The notes beneath the pieces were generated by a model. The model searched no databases. It saw nothing but the letters and a program-made list of their open reading frames with translations, and was not told where the DNA came from. A stretch of 64,000 nt of DNA from Pseudoalteromonas rhizosphaerae (GTDB taxonomy: Bacteria; Pseudomonadota; Gammaproteobacteria; Enterobacterales; Alteromonadaceae): contig NZ_CABVLM010000006.1 of assembly GCF_902498845.1 (NCBI RefSeq), positions 248,001 to 312,000 on the forward strand, given 5' to 3'. Position numbers and translations under genes: made by a program. Of the stretch, positions 36,821-44,613 are shown in pieces (position 1 is the first letter of the stretch; the number at the start of each line of letters is the position of its first letter).

Positions 36821-38041
36821 CTAAAACAAACTTTGATACTGCTCTATTAGATAATCTGTGTAAGCAATATCGCCACGATAACGCGATAAATGCGTGGTAT
36901 CACGGTACATTTGCGGGGTTATTTGCGGTATATTTTGATGGTTTTTCATTTTAATACCAGTGGCTTGCTCTATTTGCGCTATTACTTCTGCTAAACGTTT
37001 TTCAGCCTCTGGTGTTGTTTTTATCCACTTACTGTTTTTTGGCAGCATGATCACTTCAACGTTCTCAGATACACGTTGAAAGTTTTTTACAATATTAATA
37101 AAATGCGTAACCAATAATGGTTGAAAATGAAGCTGCTCTATATCTGCACTGCGAATACGACTAAGGCGATCGTTTTTCATTTCGTTATCAGTTTGCGTAA
37201 CGTGGTAATAGTCGTTAAATATAGCTAACGTTTCTGCTGTTCGCTCTTGTGGGATTGTACCGCCCCCTTGCCATTCATAGCTCCATTCTGCGCCCTTATA
37301 ATTAGGATATTCTTCTACAAATTTTTCACCGAGTAAACGTCCTAAGCGGCGACGCTGCGCAATAGTTTCATCATCATCTTTAAACGTTTGATGCGATTTA
37401 GGTGGAAACATCTCTCGACCCAAAAAACTGGTGATCATTTCAGCTGAAATATTGCCGCGCAAATATTTTATATTGAATAATCGTACGCCACGAGTAAGAT
37501 CATTTTTTGCAATTACCATTAACTCCTGATCATTAGCGAGTAAAGTTAAAAATGAGTCTAAAACTGGGGTCGCTCTGCTCCAGCGCGTTTGCGTGGTTTG
37601 AAAAGGATTAAACTCAATCATGGTTAGCTTTATTTTGCGATCTTCTTTGACAAATTCATCCGCAATACGTCGTGATAAAAAATCTTGAAAGTACGGGTTT
37701 AGCCCACCAAAGCCAAAGTTAAATGATTTAACTTGCTTACCCCGCTGCGCTAAATCAGCATCAAATTTTCGTGGCGAAAATCCGGCACGCGTCATTGATG
37801 AGCCAAAAAACATCACAACATCGTTTGATTCTTTCACTATTTGTGGCAAAGCTGCACGTGACTCAGTAACCCTTGCTATTGCGCCTTGAGTATTTGCTCC
37901 CATCCCATGCAAAATAAGATGAATACCGACAAGTGCGAAAGCCATGCATAAGCCAATAACAAGAATCGACTTTCCATATAATTTTTGTGATGTCATTGCT
38001 ACTCTACCTTGATGATTAGAATTGGAAATAGATAAACTCAT
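36821..38041 (-). CDS. SGNH-type membrane-anchored protein, partner of MBOAT acyltransferase
   Basis: 406 residues with one N-terminal membrane helix (GKSILVIGLCMAFALVGIHLIL), the rest probably periplasmic. SGNH landmarks: VMFFGSSMTRAG (nucleophile Ser in GSS) and FGFGGLNP, and near the end RDTTHLSRY (Asp-x-x-His). Such proteins (AlgJ/AlgX- or DltD-like) transfer or handle acyl groups with an MBOAT protein. The ATG at 38041 has GGGGAG 7 nt upstream and overlaps the MBOAT gene by 26 bp, so the pair is coupled. The acylated polymer is not identifiable; no alginate or dlt genes are nearby. Confidence 0.72.
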   Translation of the reverse strand: MSLSISNSNHQGRVAMTSQKLYGKSILVIGLCMAFALVGIHLILHGMGANTQGAIARVTESRAALPQIVKESNDVVMFFGSSMTRAGFSPRKFDADLAQRGKQVKSFNFGFGGLNPYFQDFLSRRIADEFVKEDRKIKLTMIEFNPFQTTQTRWSRATPVLDSFLTLLANDQELMVIAKNDLTRGVRLFNIKYLRGNISAEMITSFLGREMFPPKSHQTFKDDDETIAQRRRLGRLLGEKFVEEYPNYKGAEWSYEWQGGGTIPQERTAETLAIFNDYYHVTQTDNEMKNDRLSRIRSADIEQLHFQPLLVTHFINIVKNFQRVSENVEVIMLPKNSKWIKTTPEAEKRLAEVIAQIEQATGIKMKNHQNIPQITPQMYRDTTHLSRYRGDIAYTDYLIEQYQSLF

Positions 38042-39428
38042 TGCTTGGCTCCCCGATAAATAAACATACCCCTTGCCCTAACATCATTAACAGCCAAAAT
38101 AACCAGGGTTTATTTTCCAGCTTGTCAGCGCCCTTTATTACGTAAAAATCCATAATATGTACAAGTAATACCCACACACTGGTCATTACAAAAATAGTCA
38201 TTGCGTTGCTTCCAGCTGCTATTGTTGAATTAAATACATGTAAATTAGTAATAATATCTATGGCAGAAGTTAAGTCGTTGGCTGCAAAAAACACCCAACC
38301 TATAAGGACTAAATAAAACGTGATGGCCCACTTAATAAAAGTTACAAACAGTGCATTGGATTGATTAAAACGTGCAAATATTTTCAGCCCTGCTAAATAG
38401 TGCGTAGCAGTGATAATAGCGCCATGAAATGCGCCCCAAGCAACAAAAGTCCACGCTGCGCCATGCCATAAACCACCCAGTAACATAGTTAAAAACACAT
38501 TACGGGTGCGGTTATTATTTCTGTTCCCGCCTAATGAAATATATAAATAATCTCGTAACCAAGTCGAGAGTGAAATATGCCAACGACGCCAAAAATCAAC
38601 CGGAGAAAGTGCGAAGTAAGGCACTCTAAAATTAAGTGGAATACTAAAACCGAGTATCAGCGCAATACCAATTGCCATATCAGTATAACCCGAAAAGTCA
38701 CCGTATATCTGCCCTGCAAATGCCAATACGCCAGTCCAAAGCTCCAGTGTGCTTATGGGGCCTTTTGCCTCAAAAGCATGTTGTGCAGGGATAGCCAATA
38801 TATCTGCACCAGTTTTTTTAATCAGCCCCACAGTGATCAGCAAAAAACCATGTTTTACAGCAGTGTACTTAGGCAAGGCGATGGCGTGCATTTGTGGCAA
38901 AATATGACTTGCACGAAGAATTGGGCCTGCAACCAGTTGTGGGAAAAACGATAAAGCAGCAACAAATTCAACTAAGCCTTTACGTGGTTTCATATCGCCA
39001 CGGTAAACATCAATGGTGTAACTTAAACTTTGAAAAGTATAAAAAGAAATACCAACAGGCAGTACCCACCCTAATGTCTCAATGGAGGCATTGTAACCAA
39101 GCGTAGATAACAGCTCAGACACAGAATTGAGTACAAAGTCAGCATATTTAAACACCGCTAATAACCCTAAATTAAGCACCACAGATAACGTAACCCATTG
39201 CTTTTTACGTTGCTGCGTTGATGCTTTATATATAGCTTGAGCAATAAAGTAATCGGCTACCCCACTGCCCACCAGCAAGGGAATAAAACTATAATTCCAC
39301 GCGCCATAAAAAACTAAGCTGCCGACTAAAATCAAATACACTTTGGGTTTTTGTTTTAAAAAAACAAAACCGTAAAACAAAATAAAAATGGCAAAAAACC
39401 AAAAGAATATGGGGGTATTAAATATCAT
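38016..39428 (-). CDS. MBOAT family O-acyltransferase
   Basis: Polytopic membrane protein of 470 residues, AlgI/DltB-like. YFALSPVDFWRRWHISLSTW and GGLWHGAAWTFVAWGAFHGA contain the conserved region and the catalytic His. It would move acetyl groups across the membrane for the downstream SGNH protein to place on an external glycan. Ribosome site AGGGGG close to the ATG at 39428. The 223-bp gap upstream shows no further gene. Confidence 0.88.
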   Translation of the reverse strand: MIFNTPIFFWFFAIFILFYGFVFLKQKPKVYLILVGSLVFYGAWNYSFIPLLVGSGVADYFIAQAIYKASTQQRKKQWVTLSVVLNLGLLAVFKYADFVLNSVSELLSTLGYNASIETLGWVLPVGISFYTFQSLSYTIDVYRGDMKPRKGLVEFVAALSFFPQLVAGPILRASHILPQMHAIALPKYTAVKHGFLLITVGLIKKTGADILAIPAQHAFEAKGPISTLELWTGVLAFAGQIYGDFSGYTDMAIGIALILGFSIPLNFRVPYFALSPVDFWRRWHISLSTWLRDYLYISLGGNRNNNRTRNVFLTMLLGGLWHGAAWTFVAWGAFHGAIITATHYLAGLKIFARFNQSNALFVTFIKWAITFYLVLIGWVFFAANDLTSAIDIITNLHVFNSTIAAGSNAMTIFVMTSVWVLLVHIMDFYVIKGADKLENKPWLFWLLMMLGQGVCLFIGEPSNEFIYFQF

Positions 39429-39651
39429 GTTGCCCCCTTATATTTTGTTCAATAATTGTTCTTTGGTAACGAGTAAACATACTGTTTTCCTTTATTCAGA
39501 GCGAGTTTGGTTGACCCACTAAAAGTAGGGGGAAAACCAATCAATAATTAATTGAAGTAATTTAAATAAATTTGACGCAGGCTGACTTGCATTCGCTCAT
39601 CAGCCAAGTTAGATCAACGCATTCAGGGGGGCGAGTGAAGTAATATGTCAT

Positions 39652-41196
39652 TCATTGGCGTGCTCCATTAGCTATTAGTAACGCTTTAATTGACTCTGTG
39701 CGAGCACGATTAAGGGGGGTACGTCGCTGGTAACCATCAGATGCTCCTGTAGTAACCGCTAAGTTTACATCAGCGCCCCGTGATATTAATAATTGGCTCA
39801 TATCGTAAAAACCAAAATATGCAGCATTTATAAGGGCCGTTTCATCACGCGGTACAATTGCATTTATATCAGCGCCGTTATCAAGTAAAAGCGTAGCCAA
39901 TTCAATGTTATTATTCATCGCAGCAACTATCAGCGGGTTACCATCACCACTTGATGACTGATTTACATCCGCGCCTAAGTCAATTAATGCCTGAGTCATT
40001 ATTTTGTTATTTTTTTTCACGGCAATCATTAACGCAGTGCCATCACCAATCACTGGTACATTAATATCAACCCCATCATTTCGCAGCACACGTATCGCAT
40101 CAATATCATTACGCGTGACCGCATTAATTAATAAAGTGCTCTCGAATTGTGGTAACAGTGAATAATGTCGGGCATCTGCTACGGTATGTTTAATACTAAT
40201 TTTGGGTGAAAATGCCTGCGTTGCTTGAATCGTTGTAGCAGCGAGCACTGCACACACCAAAGCAATTACAGCGATACTTGGCTTTTTAAATTGCTTATTT
40301 TCTAACACTGCACCAATGCGATAATTTAGCTCTTTTTTCTTACTAAAAAGCCCCATTGCCAGCACACTCCTTTGCTGCATTACCATTAATTTTGCACAAT
40401 CAATCAGTGATTGCGCATATTGTTGAGTATTTTTAATTTCATTTACTGCACGTAAGTCACAGGCTATTTCGCGTTCTACATGAATTTGCTTGTTAAGCAT
40501 GCGTATCACCGGGCTCCACCAAAATAGAATCGCGATGACTTCTTGAAATAAACCAAACCAGTTATCTTTGCGTTTAATATGCGCGTTTTCATGAAGCACT
40601 ATCGCCAGTAATTGCTCATGCTTGAGTTGCTCGGTAAGGCTTTTTGGAAGAATAATTTTAGGTTGTTTAAACCCTACAACTAAAGGAGAGGATACTTTAG
40701 TTGAAGTATAAACCTGTGTATCAATATGGGCAGATAAATGTGGCGCTTTTTCAATTGTTGAGCTTATCAAATAGCGTGTTTGAATATATGATGACAATAC
40801 TGTAAATCCTCGCCAAACGCTGCCTGCAAGCCAGATTAATACGGCTATACTTAGCAAAAATGAAAAATTAAATACGATTTCACTAGGCAAGTGCCAGCTG
40901 TTATTCGGCTCATTAATAATACCCGTACTAGCAGTGTTCAACACATTAGGATCTTGTTGAGAAGCAATGGTTTGCGCTGTTGTATTGATCTCTGTATTTT
41001 CGTTTTCATTCCCGGTTGTGATCAAGGTAAAAGGGATGACTGTTGCGGTAATTAACGTCGTCATCCACAACCAGCTTTTCAACTCAGCCCCCGATGGAAC
41101 ACATTTATTAATCAACGTAAGTCCCAATAAAAGTATAAAACCAATAACAAGGTGATGAAATGCTAACGTTGTTAATAAGGTATATTCAATCATCAT
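39652..41196 (-). CDS. M56 (BlaR1/MecR1-like) metallopeptidase with C-terminal ankyrin repeats
   Basis: 514 residues. The N-terminal half has membrane helices at about 8-30, 42-60 and 108-128 and a zinc-protease motif LHENAHIKRKDNW (HExxH at 202-206), with a fourth helix at about 308-326. In BlaR1 the part after this is an external penicillin-binding sensor; here it is about five ankyrin repeats from about residue 350 (STLLINAVTRNDIDAIRVL, then repeats ending LGADVN, NGADIN, RGADVN, NGARQ). Directly downstream (26 bp) of a BlaI-type repressor, so it likely senses a signal and triggers repressor cleavage or release. A second ATG at 41193 has better spacing from AGGA. Confidence 0.85.
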   Translation of the reverse strand: MMIEYTLLTTLAFHHLVIGFILLLGLTLINKCVPSGAELKSWLWMTTLITATVIPFTLITTGNENENTEINTTAQTIASQQDPNVLNTASTGIINEPNNSWHLPSEIVFNFSFLLSIAVLIWLAGSVWRGFTVLSSYIQTRYLISSTIEKAPHLSAHIDTQVYTSTKVSSPLVVGFKQPKIILPKSLTEQLKHEQLLAIVLHENAHIKRKDNWFGLFQEVIAILFWWSPVIRMLNKQIHVEREIACDLRAVNEIKNTQQYAQSLIDCAKLMVMQQRSVLAMGLFSKKKELNYRIGAVLENKQFKKPSIAVIALVCAVLAATTIQATQAFSPKISIKHTVADARHYSLLPQFESTLLINAVTRNDIDAIRVLRNDGVDINVPVIGDGTALMIAVKKNNKIMTQALIDLGADVNQSSSGDGNPLIVAAMNNNIELATLLLDNGADINAIVPRDETALINAAYFGFYDMSQLLISRGADVNLAVTTGASDGYQRRTPLNRARTESIKALLIANGARQ

Positions 41197-41222
41197 TGTC
41201 CTGACGTCCTTTTCTAGGTTTG

Positions 41223-41603
41223 TTAATCTTTACTTTGGTCAACTTTACGCTGTAATGCTTCTAAATCATCAAGATCAATGTCAGTCTCTTGCATTAAATG
41301 CTGTGCCAATACCTTAGGTGAGCCACCAAAAAACTTATTCAGCATCGAAGTTAATGCACTTTGCCGCGCTTCTTTTTGAGTAATCTTTGGTGTGTAAATA
41401 AACGCTTTTCCTTCTTTTCTAAAGTCGGCGTAGCCTTTTTCAGCAAGGATCTTACATAACGTTTGTACTGTGGTATAAGCGGTTTTTTTTTCCTTTGATA
41501 GTTCATCTGTTATATCGCGCACAGACGCCTCACCACTTTCCCAAAGCACTTCCATAATACTTTGCTCACCATCGGTAAGCTGATTTGATTTATTTCTAGC
41601 CAT
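41223..41603 (-). CDS. BlaI/MecI family transcriptional repressor
   Basis: 126 residues: winged helix with LTDGEQSIMEVLWESGEASVRDI and KKTAYTTVQTLCKILAEKGYADFRKEGKAFIYTP (about residues 36-70), then the dimerisation tail with the MLNKFFGG segment. It pairs with the M56 protein, and two identical 14-bp palindromes flank its promoter. AAAAAGG ribosome site 9 nt before the ATG. No beta-lactamase gene is adjacent, so the target genes may be elsewhere or only this operon. Confidence 0.92.
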   Translation of the reverse strand: MARNKSNQLTDGEQSIMEVLWESGEASVRDITDELSKEKKTAYTTVQTLCKILAEKGYADFRKEGKAFIYTPKITQKEARQSALTSMLNKFFGGSPKVLAQHLMQETDIDLDDLEALQRKVDQSKD

Positions 41604-41627
41604 CGTATTTAACCTTTTTAAAGTTCT

Positions 41628-41641
41628 ACTAATTAATTAGT
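41628..41641. promoter_or_regulatory. BlaI-type operator, copy 1 (at transcription start)
   Basis: Perfect palindrome ACTAATTAATTAGT directly downstream of the -10 box, where a bound repressor would cover the start site. An identical copy lies 49 bp away on the other side of the promoter. Confidence 0.7.
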
Positions 41642-41648
41642 TTTAAAT

Positions 41649-41677
41649 ACTATAGCGTGCCCAACTCAATCTATCAA
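41649..41677 (-). promoter_or_regulatory. promoter of the BlaI / M56-ankyrin operon
   Basis: Leftward strand: -35 TTGATA (41672-41677), 17-bp spacer, -10 TATAGT (41649-41654). Each box matches consensus at five of six bases. Confidence 0.75.
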
Positions 41678-41690
41678 CTAATTAATTAGT
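41677..41690. promoter_or_regulatory. BlaI-type operator, copy 2 (abutting the -35 box)
   Basis: Second exact ACTAATTAATTAGT palindrome. It touches the first base of the -35 box, so the two copies bracket the promoter. Confidence 0.7.
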
Positions 41691-41803
41691 TTTTAATAAT
41701 TTAGTAATTAGTACTCGTAATCCAGGCTAAAAAGTTCTTTAAAATTTGTAAATAATGGCTACATGTTCTAAACCTTAAGAGTAGCCTTTAGAGGAAGCTC
41801 CTT

Positions 41804-42583
41804 ATGCCGTCAACAAACACAATAGATAAACACTCCGAATTTGCGCGCTGTTTAGAGTGCAATAAGGTCAGCACTTTTGCAGCATTTCATTGGCTGGCAC
41901 TGGCCTTTAAAGATATGGCCAGAGCACCTATTTTAAGCTTGATTTATGGGATTGTTTTCACTCTGATCCCGCTGGCAATTGTCTATTTCGCGGTGTTCAC
42001 TGACAGCTACTTAGTTGTTTTACCAGCCAGTGTCGCATTTGCTCTGATCGGCCCGGTATTTGCGGTCGGTCTCTATGATGTTGCTTGGGAGCTAGAAAAA
42101 GGCCACACACCAACACTTAGCCATTCTCTAAAATCAATGTTCAGAAATCCGGTCGGTGAATGGGGATTTGCAATTTTACTGATGGTAATAATGATTATAT
42201 GGATGCGTCTGGCAGCGATAGTTCATGCACTTTACCCAAGTTATGCTAATCCTACATTTGAAGAACTCTCCGCTTTTTTAACTTTAGGTACCATTATCGG
42301 CGGAATTTTGCTGGTTACTGTATTTGCTATTTCAGCATTTACTCCACAAATTATGATGGAAAGACGGGTCGATATAATGACCGCGGTTATGTCATCAATG
42401 AATGCCGTTAAAACCAACTTTTCAGCGATGATTGTTTGGTCTGCATGTATTTTTATACTCGTAGCCCTTGGTTTTGTCACTGGTGCTACTGGTTTTATAG
42501 TTATTATGCCACTACTTAGCTATGCCAGCTGGCACGGCTATATTGCCGTAATTAAAACCAAAAAAGCCCGCAGCTATGAATAA
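41804..42583 (+). CDS. DUF2189 family integral membrane protein
   Basis: 259 residues. Cytoplasmic N-terminus, then about six membrane helices in pairs: SLIYGIVFTLIPLAIVYFAV, VVLPASVAFALIGPVFAVGL, WGFAILLMVIMIIWMRLAAI, LGTIIGGILLVTVFAISAF and two near the C-terminus. The early WLALAFKDMARAP and FAVGLYDVAWELEKG segments are typical of DUF2189. Function unknown. GAGGA ribosome site 8-9 nt before the ATG; terminator downstream. Confidence 0.8.
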   Translation: MPSTNTIDKHSEFARCLECNKVSTFAAFHWLALAFKDMARAPILSLIYGIVFTLIPLAIVYFAVFTDSYLVVLPASVAFALIGPVFAVGLYDVAWELEKGHTPTLSHSLKSMFRNPVGEWGFAILLMVIMIIWMRLAAIVHALYPSYANPTFEELSAFLTLGTIIGGILLVTVFAISAFTPQIMMERRVDIMTAVMSSMNAVKTNFSAMIVWSACIFILVALGFVTGATGFIVIMPLLSYASWHGYIAVIKTKKARSYE

Positions 42584-42595
42584 ACTAAAATGCAT

Positions 42596-42620
42596 AAAGG
42601 CCAGTAAAACTGGCCTTTTT
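42596..42620 (+). terminator. terminator after the DUF2189 gene
   Basis: Perfect 10-bp stem AAAGGCCAGT / ACTGGCCTTT with a 3-nt loop and a run of T residues on the rightward strand. The A-run on the other side may let it also serve the leftward cytochrome gene. Confidence 0.85.
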
Positions 42621-42648
42621 CTTGGAATGAATACCTAAGTGAGCTTTA

Positions 42649-43191
42649 TTACAGCTCCTTTTTGCCTGTCAGCATTGCGCTCATAACGCCATCACGTTTG
42701 ATTAAACCATGATAAAGCGCGGCACTGATGTGCATAAAAATCATTGCTAAAAACAACCAAGCTACAATGCCATGCATTTCTCGGAAAAATGCAAAGTATT
42801 TAATATCAGCGTCAAGCAAATTAGGTAACTGAAATAACCCAAAAAACTGCACTACACGCCCGTCCGCATTTTGCATTAACCAGCCAGATAGCGGCATCAG
42901 TATCATCGCGCAATAAAGCCCAAAGTGAGTGATATGAGCTGCAAACCGCTGCAACCTAGGTAACTCAGTGGGTAAAGTAGGCGTGCAGCTGCACACTTTA
43001 TTTATTAATCTCAGTACAACTAAAATGAGCGCTAAAATACCGGTAGATTTATGTAAGGTAACAGCCTCAACCTGCCAAACGGCCAAGCTTTGTACCATTG
43101 ATAACCCTAAAAATAGCATCGATATTAACATCAGCGCCATCACCCAATGTAATAACCGACTGCCTGCTGAGTAGCCCTTATTTGCTGACAT
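42649..43191 (-). CDS. cytochrome b561 family membrane protein
   Basis: 180 residues with four membrane helices and haem-ligand His in SAGSRLLHWVMALMLI, VTLHKSTGILALI, HITHFGLYCAMILMPLSGW and MHGIVAWLFLAMIFMHISAALYHGL. It passes electrons between quinone and periplasmic partners. Its ATG overlaps the stop of the catalase-like gene by one base (TAATG), so it probably supplies electrons to, or works with, that peroxidase. Confidence 0.9.
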   Translation of the reverse strand: MSANKGYSAGSRLLHWVMALMLISMLFLGLSMVQSLAVWQVEAVTLHKSTGILALILVVLRLINKVCSCTPTLPTELPRLQRFAAHITHFGLYCAMILMPLSGWLMQNADGRVVQFFGLFQLPNLLDADIKYFAFFREMHGIVAWLFLAMIFMHISAALYHGLIKRDGVMSAMLTGKKEL

Positions 43192-44267
43192 TATTCACCT
43201 CCGTTTGTTGCGCTAACTTTAGCACCTAACAATGTTTCTTTTGCACGACGACGATAGGACTGCGCATACGCGGCACCACGCGCACGTAAAATCGGATCGG
43301 CTGTCGCACTCATACCCTGCGGTAACACCAACGGATCAAAGTTTGCGTCGCCACAGGCTGCGTTTTCTTGGTTGTGCCAAGAAACGATTGATAATGTGCC
43401 AGCATTTATCGTCTGTCTATCTGAGGGCCACGGTATGGTTGGATTATTCTCATCATCATTAGACGCCGCTAAGGTAAAAATCAAATCAAATTTAACAGCG
43501 TTTTGATCTAAACGTGATGCCAACTCTTGTTGAAGTGCGTTGGCCGATGACGTATCGAGCATCGCAGCATTACTTGTCGCTTTGTGCGGACGCGCAACCC
43601 AGCGCACAGCTTGTTTATCGCCTAGCTCATTATGTAAATAAAACGCATTGATACTATGATAACGTTCAGCGGCAAAACTATTGGCAGGCACATAGTCAGC
43701 TTTCCAATCATTAAATGCTTTACTTTCTGGATGTGCTTTAAAGAACGCTGTTATTTTCTCTGGGTCTCGTTGTTTTGTTATAGGATCCGGTGATAATGCC
43801 TGCAATTGCTGAAAAAAGGCCTCAGGTGTAGCAACTGCCATTACAGGAGGCGTATTCATAGCAACACGCCATTCATCGACTGTGCCACTGTTTACTGCAA
43901 ATGCTAGACTGCGCACCGGTGCTTTTAAATCTGGCGCGGTTGGATTATTACCTGCAATTGAGAAACGCCCATAAAATGGCGTACTGCCCTTTTTAAACAC
44001 CTCTGCGACCGAGTAAGAAGATAGTGCCCCTGTTGATTCAAAATTACCCGTTATACATATACCCTTAGCATGCGCACGACGAAAACCGGCATGTGGTGTG
44101 TCACCTTGCTGCAAATCAACAAATTTTTGTGCTGTTACTGCATCACGATTAAATGCGCCTGCAAAATAAAGTGTCGCCGTTGCAAAAACAGCCATCGACC
44201 CTAGTAATAAGCTACCTCGATAAAGTATCGCTGGCATACCCAACCTACTGCGTTTAACTTTAGTCAT
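43191..44267 (-). CDS. catalase-family peroxidase, membrane-anchored (SrpA-like)
   Basis: About 358 residues. An N-terminal membrane anchor (GSLLLGSMAVFATATLYFAGAF) places the catalytic part in the periplasm. Catalase landmarks: RRAHAKGICITGNFE with the distal His, YGRFSIAGNNPTAPD with the catalytic Asn region, and PILRARGAAYAQSYRRR with the proximal Tyr. It is shorter than standard monofunctional catalases, as in the SrpA group. Co-transcribed with cytochrome b561. Start taken at ATG 44267; a GTG at 44276 is possible. Confidence 0.85.
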   Translation of the reverse strand: MTKVKRSRLGMPAILYRGSLLLGSMAVFATATLYFAGAFNRDAVTAQKFVDLQQGDTPHAGFRRAHAKGICITGNFESTGALSSYSVAEVFKKGSTPFYGRFSIAGNNPTAPDLKAPVRSLAFAVNSGTVDEWRVAMNTPPVMAVATPEAFFQQLQALSPDPITKQRDPEKITAFFKAHPESKAFNDWKADYVPANSFAAERYHSINAFYLHNELGDKQAVRWVARPHKATSNAAMLDTSSANALQQELASRLDQNAVKFDLIFTLAASNDDENNPTIPWPSDRQTINAGTLSIVSWHNQENAACGDANFDPLVLPQGMSATADPILRARGAAYAQSYRRRAKETLLGAKVSATNGGE

Positions 44268-44613
44268 CCTACTCACGACCTCTTGAAATGATTATTGATT
44301 ATTAGTGCCCACATGCAAAGACCGACGAAAGAGGAAAACTATTTCAACAAATTAAAAAACTTCGCTCTAAAGTTAACTATTACCTCTGTTAGGATTTATT
44401 TTTAGACCTAAAGTTGTGCATATTTAGGAGAGATATTGCAATATTCTATATTGGATGAAGTCAATATTTATATCTATTCGCAGGACAAGTGTTGCCCAGG
44501 ACCATACAAGCAAGTTAGCCTTCAACATGGCTATCAGCAAACATTGAATTTAAAAAGCACCTTGATAACCCGCTTTGCATTAACTGTTTTAAATAACCTA
44601 GCAGGTCATCCTA
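44268..44613. other. gap between the catalase-like gene and the second TonB receptor
   Basis: About 346 bp. It must hold the promoter of the catalase-cytochrome operon and the end of the TonB-receptor transcript. An AGGAGAG stretch ahead of a TTG at 44436 opens an 85-codon rightward frame overlapping the receptor gene; I do not believe it is a gene. No clear terminator or known operator seen. Confidence 0.4.
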
